Counted from the first letter of the stretch, positions 35,021 to 46,288 are shown. The stretch is 64,000 nt of DNA from Haemaphysalis longicornis (GCA_013339765.2 CM023449.1:101774743-101838742), one strand, 5' to 3'. Notes: generated by a model from the sequence alone, not told the origin. Numbers and translations are program-made.

Positions 35021-37752
35021 TTAACAGAACATATTTTCTAATTTTGGTGCAAAGTCAGATACCGATGTCGCATTAGTTAAGGAGGGATCTAAACAGTTCC
35101 ATTCCCTTATTGCAAGTGGAAAAAAGGAGTGCTTGAATGTGTCATTGCGGTAGGAGTACTCTTTCAGTGTGTGTGAATGTTTGTGCCTGGTAACGCGGGA
35201 GTCCGATGGACGAATATACAATGATGGGTCAATTTTATAATGGTTGTGAAGTAGCTGAAAAAGAAATTTAAGGCGCGCTTGTTTTGCTCTAATCGCAAGT
35301 GTTTGGAGGCCAGAGCTTGCTAACATATTTGTGGGAGAATCAGTGCGCTTATATTTGTTGCAGATGAACCTTGCTGCCTTCCTCTGTACATTTTCTAGCT
35401 TTTGAATGTTAGTGACTGTATAGGGAAACCATACTGTGTTAGCATATTCTAATACCGGTCTTACGTAAGTAGTATAGGCTAGAAGCTTGGTTGAGTGAGG
35501 GGCCAACCGAAGGCATCTGCGAAGATAAAAGAGCTTGCGCAGAGCAACTGAAGTAATATTAGAGATGTGCGCATCCCATCTGAGGTTTGACGTAATCGTG
35601 ACGCCTAAATATTTGTGTTCATTCACTTTTCAAGCCTGGTGCCTCTAATGCTGTAGTCATACTGCATAGCTTCTTTTTTTCGGGTTATCGTCATGCACAC
35701 TGTTTTTTTGGGGTTAATCGACATTTGCCACATGTCGCACCAGTTGGAAAGATGGTGTAAAGAATCGCTTAGTGCAAGGTGATCTGCATGACTTGTAATT
35801 TCTTTGTAAATAATGCAGTCATCGGCGAAGAGCCTAATGTTGCAAGAGATACTGTCTGTGATATCGTTAATAAAAACAAGAAATAACAAAGGCCCCAAAA
35901 CGGAGCCTTGTGGTACTCCGGACGTAACAGGCAAGGTTTCTGATGGTACTTGGTCATACAGGACATATTGCGAACGGTTAGTTAAGAAGTCCTTAACCCA
36001 ATCTGTTAATATTCCATCTCCAATAATACTTCGAAGTTTTGCAATTAATTTATTGTGACATACGGAATCAAATGCTTTAGCAAAGTCTAGTAGTAATGAT
36101 ATCCGTTTGCGTGCAATTGTTAATAGATAATGCTAATCATGAACAACTTCTGTTAGTTGCGTGATAGTCGATAATCCGCTGCGAAACCCGTGCTGGCAAG
36201 ATGACAAAACGCCCTTAGTCTCTAAAAAAACGGTTAAGTGTTTCAAGATTATATGTTCCAATATTTTGCATGACGTGCTGGTTAAAGATATTGGCCTAAA
36301 GTTTGAAGGGTTATCGCTATTTCCTGCTTTGGGAATCGGTGTGATTTTAGCTTTTTTCCGGTCGTCTGGAAGTTTTGCTAGGGTGAGAGATTTGCGGAAA
36401 ATCATACCAAAATCATATCGCTTAAGAAAGGGATTGGGAACGTCATCTGGCCCGGAAGATTTTTTGGGGTCTAGTCCGAGCAAAAGGCAAAATATTCCTT
36501 CATCAGTTACATCTAGAGGGCTGATTACAGTATTATCCATATGTGCAAGCTGTGGAATTTTCCCGTCATCTTTTGTAAAAACGGAATGGAAAAAGTTGTT
36601 GTACATATTGGACTTTGCCGTTTTCTGTTGCAATGAAAGTTCAGGACTGTTGTTTTTTCTAGGGCTGAAATGCTTCCAGAACCTTTGTGGGTTACCAGTA
36701 ATGAATGACGGTAGCGTTACTTTAAAGTAATGTTGTTTTGCTTGCTTTGTTTTGGCCTTAAAGTGTGAAATAGCTATTTTTAGTTTTGATGTATTCGCAC
36801 TGCAGCACTGTTGTTTTACCGCTTTCCGAAGTCGTTTGACTTTCCTCTTTGCGTGTAGAATTTCTCTTGTGATCCAGGGGTTATTTCTTTGCGGCCGTGT
36901 AGGCCGCAATGGAATAAATTTATTCATGCAGTGCAGAACAGTGCGCTTGAACCTTAGCCAGAGGTCATTTACAGTTGTGGCAGGATCACAGTTCAATTCC
37001 ACAAACTCGTAAAATTCATGAGCTAAATAAGTTAGTACGCTGGCGTCGTCTGCTTTGCTGAAGTCTGGAACATGGTTTACTGTTGATTGTAGGTGTAATC
37101 TGTGATCAAGTGTTAACCGGCAAATAGGCACTCTGTGGTCTGAAATGCCCTCTACAACATCAACTTGAGTGTCCATATGGCTAAGGTGACTACTAATAAG
37201 TATTAAATCTAGTACACTTGTGGCTGTTCCTTGAACACGAGTTGGGCATGAAACAATTTGATGGAGGTTAAAATTCAACATTAAATCGAATAAATCCTCT
37301 GAACCCTGTGAGGTGTGGTGCATGGTACTCCAGTTTATATCAGCAAGGTTAAAATCACCCATTATCACGACTGCAGAGCTATGGACATGCTGCTGAAGAA
37401 AATTGTGGATGGAAACTATGCATTCCGAACCAGAAGATGGGCTACGATAAACGCAACCCGCCACTATGCTTGTGCTATTGCACAAAATTTTGCAGAAAAC
37501 CGCTTCTGTGTCCGGAACGTCTGGCAGTAGTGTGTATGAAATGGAACGTCGAATTAACAACGCGACGCCTCCGCCTCGAGATGGTCTGTCTTTTCGGACG
37601 ACAGAATAGTTAGGGGGAGTGAATTCATGGTCGAGTATATCTGATGAGAGCCAGGTTTCTGTGATTGCTACAATATCTGGTTCATGAAGTAGCAACAGGT
37701 CTTCAAGTGGCTGCACTTTATTCACGACGCTTCTGGCGTTCACGTTTAGCAA
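35021..37752 (-). pseudogene. ORF2 of LINE-C (AP endonuclease and RT), two lesions
   Basis: The frame begins in the -1 frame overlapping the end of ORF1 (ORF1 stop at 37755-37757). The endonuclease shows AITETWL, MGDFNLADINW and GISDHRVP, which are the usual catalytic blocks of an APE-type nuclease. Reverse transcriptase shows PIPKAGNSDNPSNFRPISLT, QHGFRSGLST, LLLDFAKAFDSV, GVPQGSVLGPLLF and RLFADDCIIY, with the catalytic ADD near 35830. A TAG at 36133-36135 interrupts the palm, and a lost base in an A-run near 35625 shifts the frame before the C-terminal KYLGV and RKAARFICN region. The end is TAG or TAA near 35021. The enzyme would nick target DNA and reverse-transcribe the element. Confidence 0.88.
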
Positions 37753-37754
37753 TG

Positions 37755-38525
37755 TTATTTTTTGTTTTGTTTGATACTCCGCGTGTTTGGCCGAGTTGGT
37801 ATTTCGTAGTTTTTTGGTTTGTTCAGAGGCACCCTTTCTTCTTTCTCCTCATCCCAAACGAACGCGCAGTCATTTATGTACAGCTTCTCGAAAGCGAGCG
37901 CCACTTTTTCCTTTTTGTCTCGGTTCGATTTCGCACTGTCCCAAAGCTTTTTTCTAATTTCGCGAGTTTTGCGACAAAAATCTTCGCCAATGGCGTAATC
38001 GGTGCCCTTTAGGTGCTTTCCATTCTTTAATATGGCTTCCTTCTGACGCGAATCTACAAGTTTGAAGATAACTGGTCTGGTTTTATTGGGAGCAGGTTTA
38101 CCTAGCCGGTGGATGCGCTCGATCGCAATCGGTTGTAGTTTGAGTTTATCCTGTATGACGTCATTGTTCACGGCTTGTGCGAGGGTTTCACTTGTCTCAG
38201 ATTGTGCTTCCGGCAATCCGTATACGATTAGATTGGATCTTCTGCTCCTATTCTCAAGATCGTCTATTCTTTTTTCTAATGTTTGTATTACCCTAGTCAT
38301 TGAATTAAGTTGCGTTTTGCAGTGCCCTAGCTCTACTTCAAGGACTGACAGAGCGTCAAGCTTGTTATCTATGTCTACTAGCCGCTTTTCTTTTATTTCT
38401 TTAATGTCGCTTGCAATGTCCTTCAGTTGGTTAAAAACTTCTTCAAGGGTGGGGCCTGGGTTAGTTTCAATGTCTCCTCCCAACAATAACAGTTTTTTAA
38501 GAAACTCCGTGCTATCTAACGCCAT
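37755..38525 (-). CDS. ORF1 of LINE-C, 2A leader plus coiled-coil and RRM-like protein
   Basis: From the ATG at 38525 the frame encodes about 256 residues. Residues 1-15 include a leucine cluster (KKLLLL) and residues 16-25 read GGDIETNPGP, the canonical 2A-like motif, so translation would be expected to skip the Gly24-Pro25 bond. Residues of about 26-90 are charged and heptad-like (coiled coil). About 90-190 contain ENRSRRSNLIVYGLPE and a conserved C-terminal block with RKTREIRKKLWDSAK, typical of LINE ORF1 nucleic-acid chaperones. The frame is open further upstream through the 279-bp units to 39248. I choose the 38525 start because the upstream units look like untranslated promoter monomers. 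No stop or frameshift was seen. Confidence 0.75.
   Translation of the reverse strand: MALDSTEFLKKLLLLGGDIETNPGPTLEEVFNQLKDIASDIKEIKEKRLVDIDNKLDALSVLEVELGHCKTQLNSMTRVIQTLEKRIDDLENRSRRSNLIVYGLPEAQSETSETLAQAVNNDVIQDKLKLQPIAIERIHRLGKPAPNKTRPVIFKLVDSRQKEAILKNGKHLKGTDYAIGEDFCRKTREIRKKLWDSAKSNRDKKEKVALAFEKLYINDCAFVWDEEKEERVPLNKPKNYEIPTRPNTRSIKQNKK
38451..38480 (-). other. 2A-like ribosome-skipping motif
   Basis: Ten codons reading GGDIETNPGP match the consensus D-(V/I)-E-x-N-P-G-P, with the scissile Gly-Pro at codons 38454-38456 and 38451-38453. It follows a leucine run and lies 24 residues from the likely start of ORF1. Virus-like 2A motifs are documented in APE-type non-LTR retrotransposons of other animals. 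Activity here is inferred from the motif alone. Confidence 0.85.
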
Positions 38526-38603
38526 GCTAAGCAGCCGTGGGCACGGCAACACCAACAAGAAGCGGTCACTTGAGCGAAAGCATTTACCATAGTTTCTGCT
38601 CAC

Positions 38604-39219
38604 CTGCAGAACGAAGACAAATGGGTTAGCGAACCGCATTCCGCTGGTGAAGCCGTGCCCAGTGGCCGTCGCATCAGTGAGGCTGGCTTTTATAGGTGGT
38701 CTGGAAGGGGGCGCTGCCAGTTGATTCTGCGCACCGAGATGCGCCGATGTCGTCTTGCGTGGACTGATTCCATTCAGCAGGCCCGGCACGTGTGGGACCG
38801 TCTTCAAGATTAGCGCCGTTTCGTTGATCCTCAGCCATCCAGTATCGCCATTGCTGGCGGGGTACAGGTGGATGAGGCAGAACTGCAGAACGAAGACAAA
38901 TGGGTTAGCGAACCGCATTCCGCTGGTGAAGCCGTGCCCAGTGGCCGTCGCATCAGTGAGGCTGGCTTTTATAGGTGGTCTGGAAGGGGGCGCTGCCAGT
39001 TGTTTCTGCGCACCGAGATGCGCCGATGTCGTCTTGCGTGGACTGATTCCATTCAGCAGGCCCGGCACGTGTGGGACCGTCTTCAAGATTAGCGCCGTTT
39101 CGTTGATCCTCAGCCATCCAGTATCGCCATTGCTGGCGGGGTACAGGTGGATGAGGCAGAACTGCAGAACGAAGACAAATGGGTTAGCGAACCGCATTCC
39201 GCTGGTGAAGCCGTGCCCA
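38604..39219 (-). repeat. 279-bp tandem 5' monomers of LINE-C
   Basis: Plus-strand CTGCAGAACGAAGACAAATG begins units at 38604, 38883 and 39162. Two full units and a 58-base partial third are present, with only isolated differences (for example GTTGATTCTG versus GTTGTTTCTG). They lie directly upstream of ORF1 on the minus strand. In mouse L1, such monomers act as internal promoters, and the same role is inferred here. The period is a multiple of three, which keeps an upstream reading frame open. Confidence 0.9.
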
Positions 39220-41074
39220 TTTAAATGTTCAAAGGTTGTGTAGGCCACTCGCGAGGTCGTTCGGTTTCATCCGGCGCCTTTGTGCACTATTCTCTCCAGG
39301 CTGTCTCAGCAACAAGCGTTGCGGAAGCTATACGTCCGCGCGACTCCATTCGTAGCGTAATTGTGTAGGCGCCACTACGTGTTTACGCAGCGGCCGCCGG
39401 GCCAGCCCAACCCCCGCGAGTTATGAAGTGTTCAAATCCATCCATCCCTTCGAGCTGGGGAATCAGCCGGCCTAGGAGGTGTGAAGAGCTCAGGCGTGGA
39501 CACCAAACAAAACCAAAACAACGTCTGTTTCCTTTCGGGATGTCGAAAGCAGAGTCCGCTTATAAACGAATCCTGTGTGCGGCCCCCTTGATGCCGTATT
39601 GAAAACAGACCTCCATTTTGACTCGGAGACGGTAGGCTGCTTGTCACCGTGGGCGCTTTTCGCTTTGGAATGAGCCGCCGGATGGCGCGGCACGGACAAA
39701 AAGGCGGCCCGCAGTTGTGGTCCCAATAGGGCGCGGCGGCAGGAGGAGAGAATCCCCCGACGAAGCGCGGGAAAAACAGTGGACGCACCAGACATGTTGA
39801 GGACTCGAAAACAAAAGGTCCACCCATACTCGCCTCCGTCGTAGACCCCTAATCCAGACGAGAAGCTTCAGCGTGTTCCCACTGCCAGTTGCAACCAAAC
39901 CACGACCCGACGAATCGACAACGAAGTATTGACAGCTGGAACTGTTGCGCGGCACGGACGGGACAAGCAGCTCGGGGGTGAGCAGAGAAATTCTATTCCT
40001 ATTAAACTGTTGCCTGATGCCATCTCTCGTGCTCCACCGTAGTTCTCACCCACCAAAGGGGACCCTTTAATGTGTAACAGCTTGCCCACTAGGAAGACCA
40101 TCACAGATGCGCAACAGGAGATGCTCTCCGCTGAAAGTTCGACGCCCATGCGCAAACGTACGCACGCTAGGCCGACTAGTCCGCAGCCCAAAAAGCGACA
40201 TGTTTTTTCTGCTTATCGTCTATGTGCTAATCGTGCTGCGATAAAGAAGGTTGTGTTGCTCGACATGTTTTATCCCCACAATATCCTTCAAAGGCGACGC
40301 GTGTTCTAACAACCACGTGCTTTCTCGTCTGCGCGGGTAACCGACGGGATTTTGACCCATAAGCCGCGGCGGCTAACTGTTTAGCAGATGTCTGCGAGTG
40401 ACAGGTGCCTGCGTGGACTTTGAGCCCTCCCATATATGAAGGTAGAGACTTTACAATAAAACTTAAACCTTAAAGGTTTAATAAAGTATGCTTCATGTAA
40501 GAAAATTCTCTTCTGTACCACGCATCCTGTGCAGGCCGACACGGCGCTCCGAATAATTACGAATCTGTGATTGACGGGCAATCGAACCATACTACATTTT
40601 ACGCCTGATAAAATTTGTTATATAATTCTGGACATCAAGCCAAAAAATTATTTTCCGGAAAGCGCAAAATTACGTATAATTTATCACTAATGCAAGAGCA
40701 TAACATGGGCTTCAAGGCTTTCGCATAAATAAGCTGAATCATTATCATCATCATCGTTATTGTCATAATAATCATAACGATTAGGTCCACATGAACGCAA
40801 TAGCCTCGGGACCCTGTTTCCTAATCCACCCTTGTCAGGGCTGCTTCTGCAACTCTGGCTACAAGGGCTTTATTTGGGTTGTGTTATCGGCCACCTGACT
40901 ACCGTGGGACCTTTGTCGATGAATTCCGTAAAAGTTTTTTTTAAGACCACTCAAAACTACCCATGCGATGTCATTTACGTTTTCGGTGATTTTTATTACG
41001 ACCTATTGATTGAACGCATCTGTTATCTTTATGTCGATATTCGAATGACTTCCTCATGTTCTTAGAGTAAATTA
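39220..41074. other. Non-coding stretch, partly GC-rich
   Basis: The part at 39250-40030 is GC-rich with many overlapping frames and no recognisable domain. An ATC/ATT microsatellite lies at about 40738-40785. No gene was recognised. Confidence 0.55.
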
Positions 41075-41205
41075 TTTCAATGATGATGATGGTTGGTGTT
41101 CATTGGCGCAAGGCCAACGAGAGCAAAGAGCGCCAGAGAACAAGTTATTTCATGAAGAAATGTGATTACCACAAAAAGTAGCTCTACAAACAGGTAAACC
41201 GGACA
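41075..41205 (-). repeat. I-group LINE 3' end fragment
   Basis: The plus strand reads ATGATGATGATGG then GGCGCAAGGCCAACGAGAGC and AAAGAGCGCCA. These match the 3' ends of LINE-A (about 29430-29470) and LINE-B (about 46580-46620). Only about 130 bases are present, so this is a severely 5'-truncated copy. Confidence 0.7.
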
Positions 41206-42665
41206 CTATTTATTTGGTCAATACTGCCGGCAGACTTTTAGCCGCAGAGGCAGGAGTGTACAAAACAGTGAAATGGATTTTGCAAACTGCGAGCACAGAA
41301 GAGGAACAAGAGATAACATAGACATATAGCACAAATATGCTGAATATTCAAAGAACGATAAAAACAAAGAAACAAAAACAAATATTACTGAATTCTGTAA
41401 TGTGTGAGGATCAAGTTCGTAACAGTACGATTTGGCATGTAAATGACAAAGTAAACACTGGAAAAAAGTGCACGACAGGCGTAGCACTAGTTGTAGCTTA
41501 TGCAGAACAGAAAAAGGCAGTAAAGTCATATATAGGCCATAACTGCTTTCATTAGCGTCAACACAAAAAATACATGAGCAGGGGGAATACAGGCTTGGAA
41601 AAAAAACAGCATAGACAACAGCCAACACGTCGGAATGGATATTATTGAATGGTTCAGCGACACTCAGATGTACGAAATCAGAATGATGCAGTGGTTGGGT
41701 TTCAAATAAGACATGCAGGTTGAGTTCTGTGTTTAAGGATTAGAACCGAGCGTAGCCAAAAAAAAATCCAAGGATGAGGCATTGACCACTTCGTACGAAA
41801 CAACGTTCCAGTCCCTAATCGTCCTTGGGAAAAAAGAGAAACGGTGGGCGTTTGTTTTACTACGAGGAACCAGAATTGTCTTATCGTGCTTCCTTGGTGT
41901 CTCGCGCGCTGTGTTATATTGTACATAGTCATGATAGTTTTGTCTAGTGTGCCCATTGACAATGTTGAACGGGGTTTTGAGGCGGTGAAGTATGCGGCGT
42001 GATTCAAGTGTTGGGAGCTCGGACCTATTGCGTATTTCCGTGATAGAAACGTGCCTCCCATACGCGTGATAGTAAACCTTAGTGCTTTGTTCTGAACGCC
42101 CTCAATACAAGCGGTGTATTTTTTTGTGTGCGGGTCCCTGGTGGTGTCCGCATATTCCAATAATGGGCGTACCAGGTGTGTGTAGGCAACAAGTTTTGTC
42201 TTGCTAGTGCAGTGCTTTAGTCACTGTTTTACAAACCATAAGCGTCGTGATGCCACCGAGACCATGTTGGTGATATGGGCATTCCAAGATAGATTAGATG
42301 ATATAAGAAGGCCTAGGCATTTGCAATGAGTAACCTGTTTGATTGGGTTGTCATTTATTTTGTAGACATGCTGTAGCGAGTTCTTTTTACGGCTTATGGT
42401 CATTGGAATGCATTTTGAACTGTTTAGGGTCATTTCCCAACGTTTACACCAGTTTTCAACCGGGAAAAGATACGTATCTATCAGGTGATCGGAGATCATG
42501 GTAACCTACGCAGTCGTCCGCCAAAAAGCGGCATCGCACAGGAACTTCAAACGACAAATCATTTAAAAAAATGAGAAATAGAAGCGGCCCAAGGACAGAA
42601 CCCTGCGGAACGCCTGAGAGGACTGCTGTCAATTGGTGTCGTTCAGAAAGATACGAATCCCCCTT
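41206..42665 (-). pseudogene. LINE-D: CR1/L2-like reverse transcriptase fragment
   Basis: Minus-strand frames carry the second half of a CR1/L2-like reverse transcriptase. LSGVPQGSVLGPLLFLIFLND and the catalytic CRFLADDCVGY lie near 42500-42600, NWCKRWEMTLNSSKC near 42440, CKCLGLLISSNLSWNAHI near 42300, and GVQNKALRF near 42080. Frame changes occur near 42500 and 42220. The 3' end reads GGCAGTATTGACCAAATAAATA near 41210, matching the end of LINE-C. The 5' end is truncated near 42665 against a degenerate repeat. Confidence 0.8.
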
Positions 42666-42705
42666 ATGAAAATTTGTATGTCCAGTCAGAAGACAGTCTA
42701 CGTCC

Positions 42706-42990
42706 CGAAGGAAACAGACTGCGTGCGTCCTGTGTGTTTCCTCTGTGTTGGAATTTCGCCACCGACTTTTTGCGTCCTCCAAGTGTCCCGTGTGTTTTCG
42801 TCCTCCATGCGTCCAGTCTATCTCCCAAAGGCAACACAGACACTATACGGCCTTTGTGTGTACCCTGTATGTCTCGAAGGCAACAGACCGCATTCGTCCC
42901 TTGTGTGTCCCTTGTATTGAAATTTCGCCACCGACTTTCTGCGTCCTCCAAGAATCCTTTATGTTTCCGTCCTCTACGTGTCCCACAAGC
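42706..42990. repeat. Degenerate direct repeat, about 169-bp period
   Basis: CGAAGGAAACAGAC (42706) and CGAAGGCAACAGACC (42875) each lead into TTCGCCACCGACTTT and GCGTCCTCCAAG blocks. A related AAAGGCAACACAGAC lies at about 42823. The repeat is compound and diverged, and it borders the truncated LINE-D. Confidence 0.65.
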
Positions 42991-45387
42991 TTCGACCTTT
43001 TGAGTGCCCTTTGCATGCTGTCAAATAACAGCGCCCAACAGCCAGCTGCATGTGGAAAATGTCAGCCAGCTCCACAGTCACTGTTTCATGCTGCAGTTGT
43101 TTCTGTAAGAGCAAGCTGACGAAAATCACATATGAATCAGATATGACTCTTGCAAACCTGACTATTTTATTCAGGTGGGATCCATACGTGCTGCTGCCGC
43201 CTGCCACACCAGGTGTCTCCTCATCTTTACCCCTCACAGGACGGGATAGCCACTGCCACACTTGAACCTGAAATGATAAACGCATTGATCGCATATGAAG
43301 GGGTTTAAACAAACACGTCTCAAACATTTGCTAGTTATGCTTATAAATATAAAAAGAGGGTTCCCATACAAAACTGAACCAAGTATCCTGAAAGAGAAGG
43401 TACAACTTCTAGCTTGCAAAATTAGCCACAAAATTTAGACCACATAAATTACCTAATGAGCTTACGAACATCAAATATGACATACTGTTACATAGGCAAC
43501 ACAACCCAGAACTAAGTACTGTTTAGAGTCATGGCCTCCTCATGACGGGCATTTATACAGCCTCGCAAGAACATTTGAGAAATGACATTACTGCAGCAGC
43601 ACTGTGGGCACAAAGCAATATGGGGGGGGGGCAGAGAAGGCAACATAAAATTGCATGAACATGCCAAGACAGGCATTGATCAGTCGTCATCATGAGTAGT
43701 TGCTTGTGGCTACGCGTTCTTTGGCCCCTATAAAGGCAGCAGTTTTATTGTGCATTTCGTTTACGAGACAGCACTTGTATTGTCTAGTTTGTTTGTCTGT
43801 GCTTGCTGACAAAAAGCAAAATGTACATCAGTATGAACTGACCAACCTCTAGGTTGGCTCCTCAATTTTTATATTTCCTTGTGTCAATGGGTCGACCAGA
43901 ACATGGGTAAATTAAGCAGAAGGAAGTCTGCACCCATGTGAATTCCATAATTATTGCAAGATACAAATATAAATTCATCCTTCGGGCATTAAGAAGGTGC
44001 ATATGTATACCAGAGATCTGTGTCTGGGGGGTGGGGGGCTCTTTAATAATTATGTCAGCGGTATAAACCCTTTCACTGTTGGGTGTTTCTGGCCATGACG
44101 CACCCCTAGTGTCGGATTGGTTTCCGGAATATAAGGAAGGAACACAGTCATTTATATGACTATGATAGCGTCTGGAACGTAACACGTCGAAAGGAAAGAG
44201 CGTGGGTGAGAAATCGGCTTTCCAGATATTTTGAGCTTGTCGTGCACACTTCCGGAAGGATGACCCATCAGTTCAACATCAGAATCTGATGCTGTGGAAG
44301 TCACACCCCTTCTTCAGATGAGAAACTCTCAGAGCGCAAATTAGAGCTCAGCTGATTTTCGAATTGGAATCGAAGAACCATCGCTCCTATCTGTAGTCGA
44401 ACGCCCCGCACAGTCAGCCATCCGAAAGTAACTGCACGCATAGAGCGAGCACTTTCAGCAGCCCCAAAACGCACAGAAATGGTGCCTTCTGAAATCAAGA
44501 TGGCAGATAGAGATAAAAAGGTATACAACCTTAATACACAACAACCTCATGTGCTGCTGAAACACGAGGTTGTTGATGACACGAGGTGTGTGCTGGAGTA
44601 ACCTGGCGCGCCGTAGCAGACAGGAACAGAAATAAAAAACAACCCTAGAAAACCGTGCTGGATAGCACACTTGCACCCATAATTGCACGCGTGCCACGTG
44701 GTCACTCATCCCAACATATGTACAGCGCACGGAGTGACCCCCAAGCAGCGAAAGCTGGGCGTGGTGGCTCTGTACTTTGTGAAAATACAAGCTACTAGAA
44801 AGATTCGACAGATAGCACAAACAGTGCAGGTGCGCCAACCTTGCACCATGGCACGAATTTTTCAACGCACAACACAAAACGCACCGGTATGTCAGTGACA
44901 CTGTGGAGGAGAAATTCGAAGACAAACCAGGACATCAGTGACAGTGAAAGGGTTGAAGCGGTCGAATACAGAAAATTTAATTTCAGGGTTTATGCTTATG
45001 AGCAATGAGGAAAGCTACCGCAGTAACTTGAGCTGACTACTCTGTAACGTGCGCTCAAATGCTAAAAACACACAAGCGTTTTCGCATATGTTTTCACACA
45101 GAGCATTCATACTATTCGGAAATAATGAAGATTTTTCCTACTATAAACTTCATAATATTGCCCCCAACCACGCCATTTGATTTGTTTACAAAATGTTTTC
45201 TTACAAGCACCTGGCCACACCCTGCAATATTATCCTTTTTTAAGGAAACCGTCTTTTTCCCCTTTTTCCTTTGTATGCTGCACCAGCAGTCTTGTTTGAT
45301 ATGGAAAGGGTGGTGCTTTGGGATCCCTATCCTAGCTTTCCTGTTTTTTATTGAAAATGTTCTCGATCTAAATGAATGAGTGCAAAA
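42991..45387. other. Non-coding stretch
   Basis: No gene was recognised. It contains a G-run at about 43621-43631 and the inverted-terminal-repeat element described separately at 44068-44952. Confidence 0.55.
44068..44952. mobile_element. Possible non-autonomous DNA transposon with CCCTTTCACTGT termini
   Basis: Perfect 12-bp inverted termini CCCTTTCACTGT (44068-44079) and ACAGTGAAAGGG (44941-44952) bound 885 bp without transposase coding. A few flanking bases outside the termini also pair weakly. Termini opening CCC are typical of piggyBac-like elements, whose duplication is TTAA. The flanks here read TAAA and TTGA, so the assignment is weak. Confidence 0.35.
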
Positions 45388-45585
45388 TGTTGGGAATGAC
45401 TATCCCACCGTTGTCTCCACTGTTGGGAATGAGCATCCCAGGGCGGTCGCCAAAGTTGTGACTCGCATCAAGCTCGTCACCGATGTTGGGAATCAGCCAT
45501 CCCGCTTGCTGTCACCGCTGTTGGGACTGGGCCCTCTCACCGCAGCCTCCACTGTTTTGACTGGCTATCCGAGCGCAGTCACCGG
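45388..45585 (+). repeat. Degenerate 33-bp tandem repeat, six units
   Basis: Units open TGTTGGGAATGA, TGTTGGGAATCA, TGTTGGGACTGG or TGTTTTGACTGG and close near GTCACC or CTCCAC. Spacing is 31-35 bases. Third-unit drift is strong. No gene overlaps it. Confidence 0.7.
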
Positions 45586-46034
45586 TGAAGCGACGTTGCC
45601 TTGCTCCGTCCGCTATCGACGCGGCGCAGAGCAGAGCGACGAAGTCCTCGAGCCGACGAAGAGTTGAAGTAACATTTATATACAGTATGTACAGGGTAAG
45701 CAAACGTTACATGACTCGCACAAAGGCGACAGCACCCTTTTCACTCGGTGCTTCCGAAGAGACTGGTGCCGGAGAAAAGCCGCCGAGGAATGCCGACGAT
45801 GAGAGCCTCCGGGCTTCTTTTATAGCCCGGGAAGTTCGTTGTGGCCCCAAGAAGTTCGAAAAGCTCCAATCAGGGCTCTCGCTGCCTGAAGTTTGAATTC
45901 CAATGAATGGTAGCGAAGCGGTGAGTCAGCTGCGCCGCAAATGGGGAACGGGAGGGCGATGCCCCCCCCCCCCCCCCCGTCTCCGTGACCTCGCCTCCGA
46001 GTGTAGCGACATGCCCCTGTTTGGTCGTTCTCCG

Positions 46035-46095
46035 ATGCGGGATTCAGCCGCGCCGCAGCGTTCTGGGATGCGGGATTCGGCCGCGCCGCAGCGAC
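46035..46095 (+). repeat. 33-bp tandem duplication
   Basis: GATGCGGGATTC.GCCGCGCC with GCAGCG is repeated twice, separated by six bases. It lies in a GC-rich block that starts with a run of about 18 C at 45962-45979. Confidence 0.75.
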
Positions 46096-46270
46096 GAAAG
46101 GGAGAGGCGTGATTCAGCCTCGCTGTCGGCGCGTCGCCTCGTGCAACGCCTTTGGGCCAGGCGCTCTGGTACAACAAAAAGAAACCCTGCGGCATTCAAT
46201 TCGCCAACGCTCATCCATGCACGTCCCTTTGCTGACTCCTTCGAGGTTTGTGTTTTTTTATGTTCACTGC

Positions 46271-46288
46271 GGAGCACAAGTTCGCTCC
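46271..46288 (+). repeat. LTR-type hairpin block shared with Ty3-A
   Basis: GGAGCACAAGTTCGCTCC is identical to a block in both Ty3-A LTRs just before their poly-A signal. It suggests that part of 45600-46320 derives from a related LTR, but the surrounding sequence is too different for me to define ends. Confidence 0.4.

Larger units (their letters stand above)
34575..39219 (-). mobile_element. LINE-C: CR1/L2-like LINE with 5' monomers and a 2A motif
   Basis: A 4.6-kb minus-strand element with, in order, tandem 279-bp 5' units, ORF1, ORF2 (endonuclease and reverse transcriptase), a 3' UTR and a terminal GGCAGTATTGA followed by AAATAAATAAAATAA. The reverse transcriptase motifs, endonuclease type and microsatellite-like 3' tail fit the CR1/L2/Rex1 assemblage. 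There is no RNase H. It is the least damaged LINE in the window: ORF1 is open and ORF2 has one stop and one small frameshift that I can see. Confidence 0.88.

Noticed and set aside
38526..39248. N-terminal extension of LINE-C ORF1 with two 93-residue repeats
   Set aside because: The frame is open only because the 279-bp unit is a multiple of three and has no stop. The units look like 5' UTR monomers, and the ATG at 38525 gives a leader ending in the 2A motif. I did not annotate the extension as protein.
39432..39955. Three overlapping minus-strand frames over 100 codons as a gene
   Set aside because: They lie in GC-rich DNA where stops are rare. All three frames are open at once, and none contains a recognisable motif.
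45388..45585. CRISPR-like array
   Set aside because: The units are degenerate, there are no unique spacers of constant length, and the window is eukaryotic.
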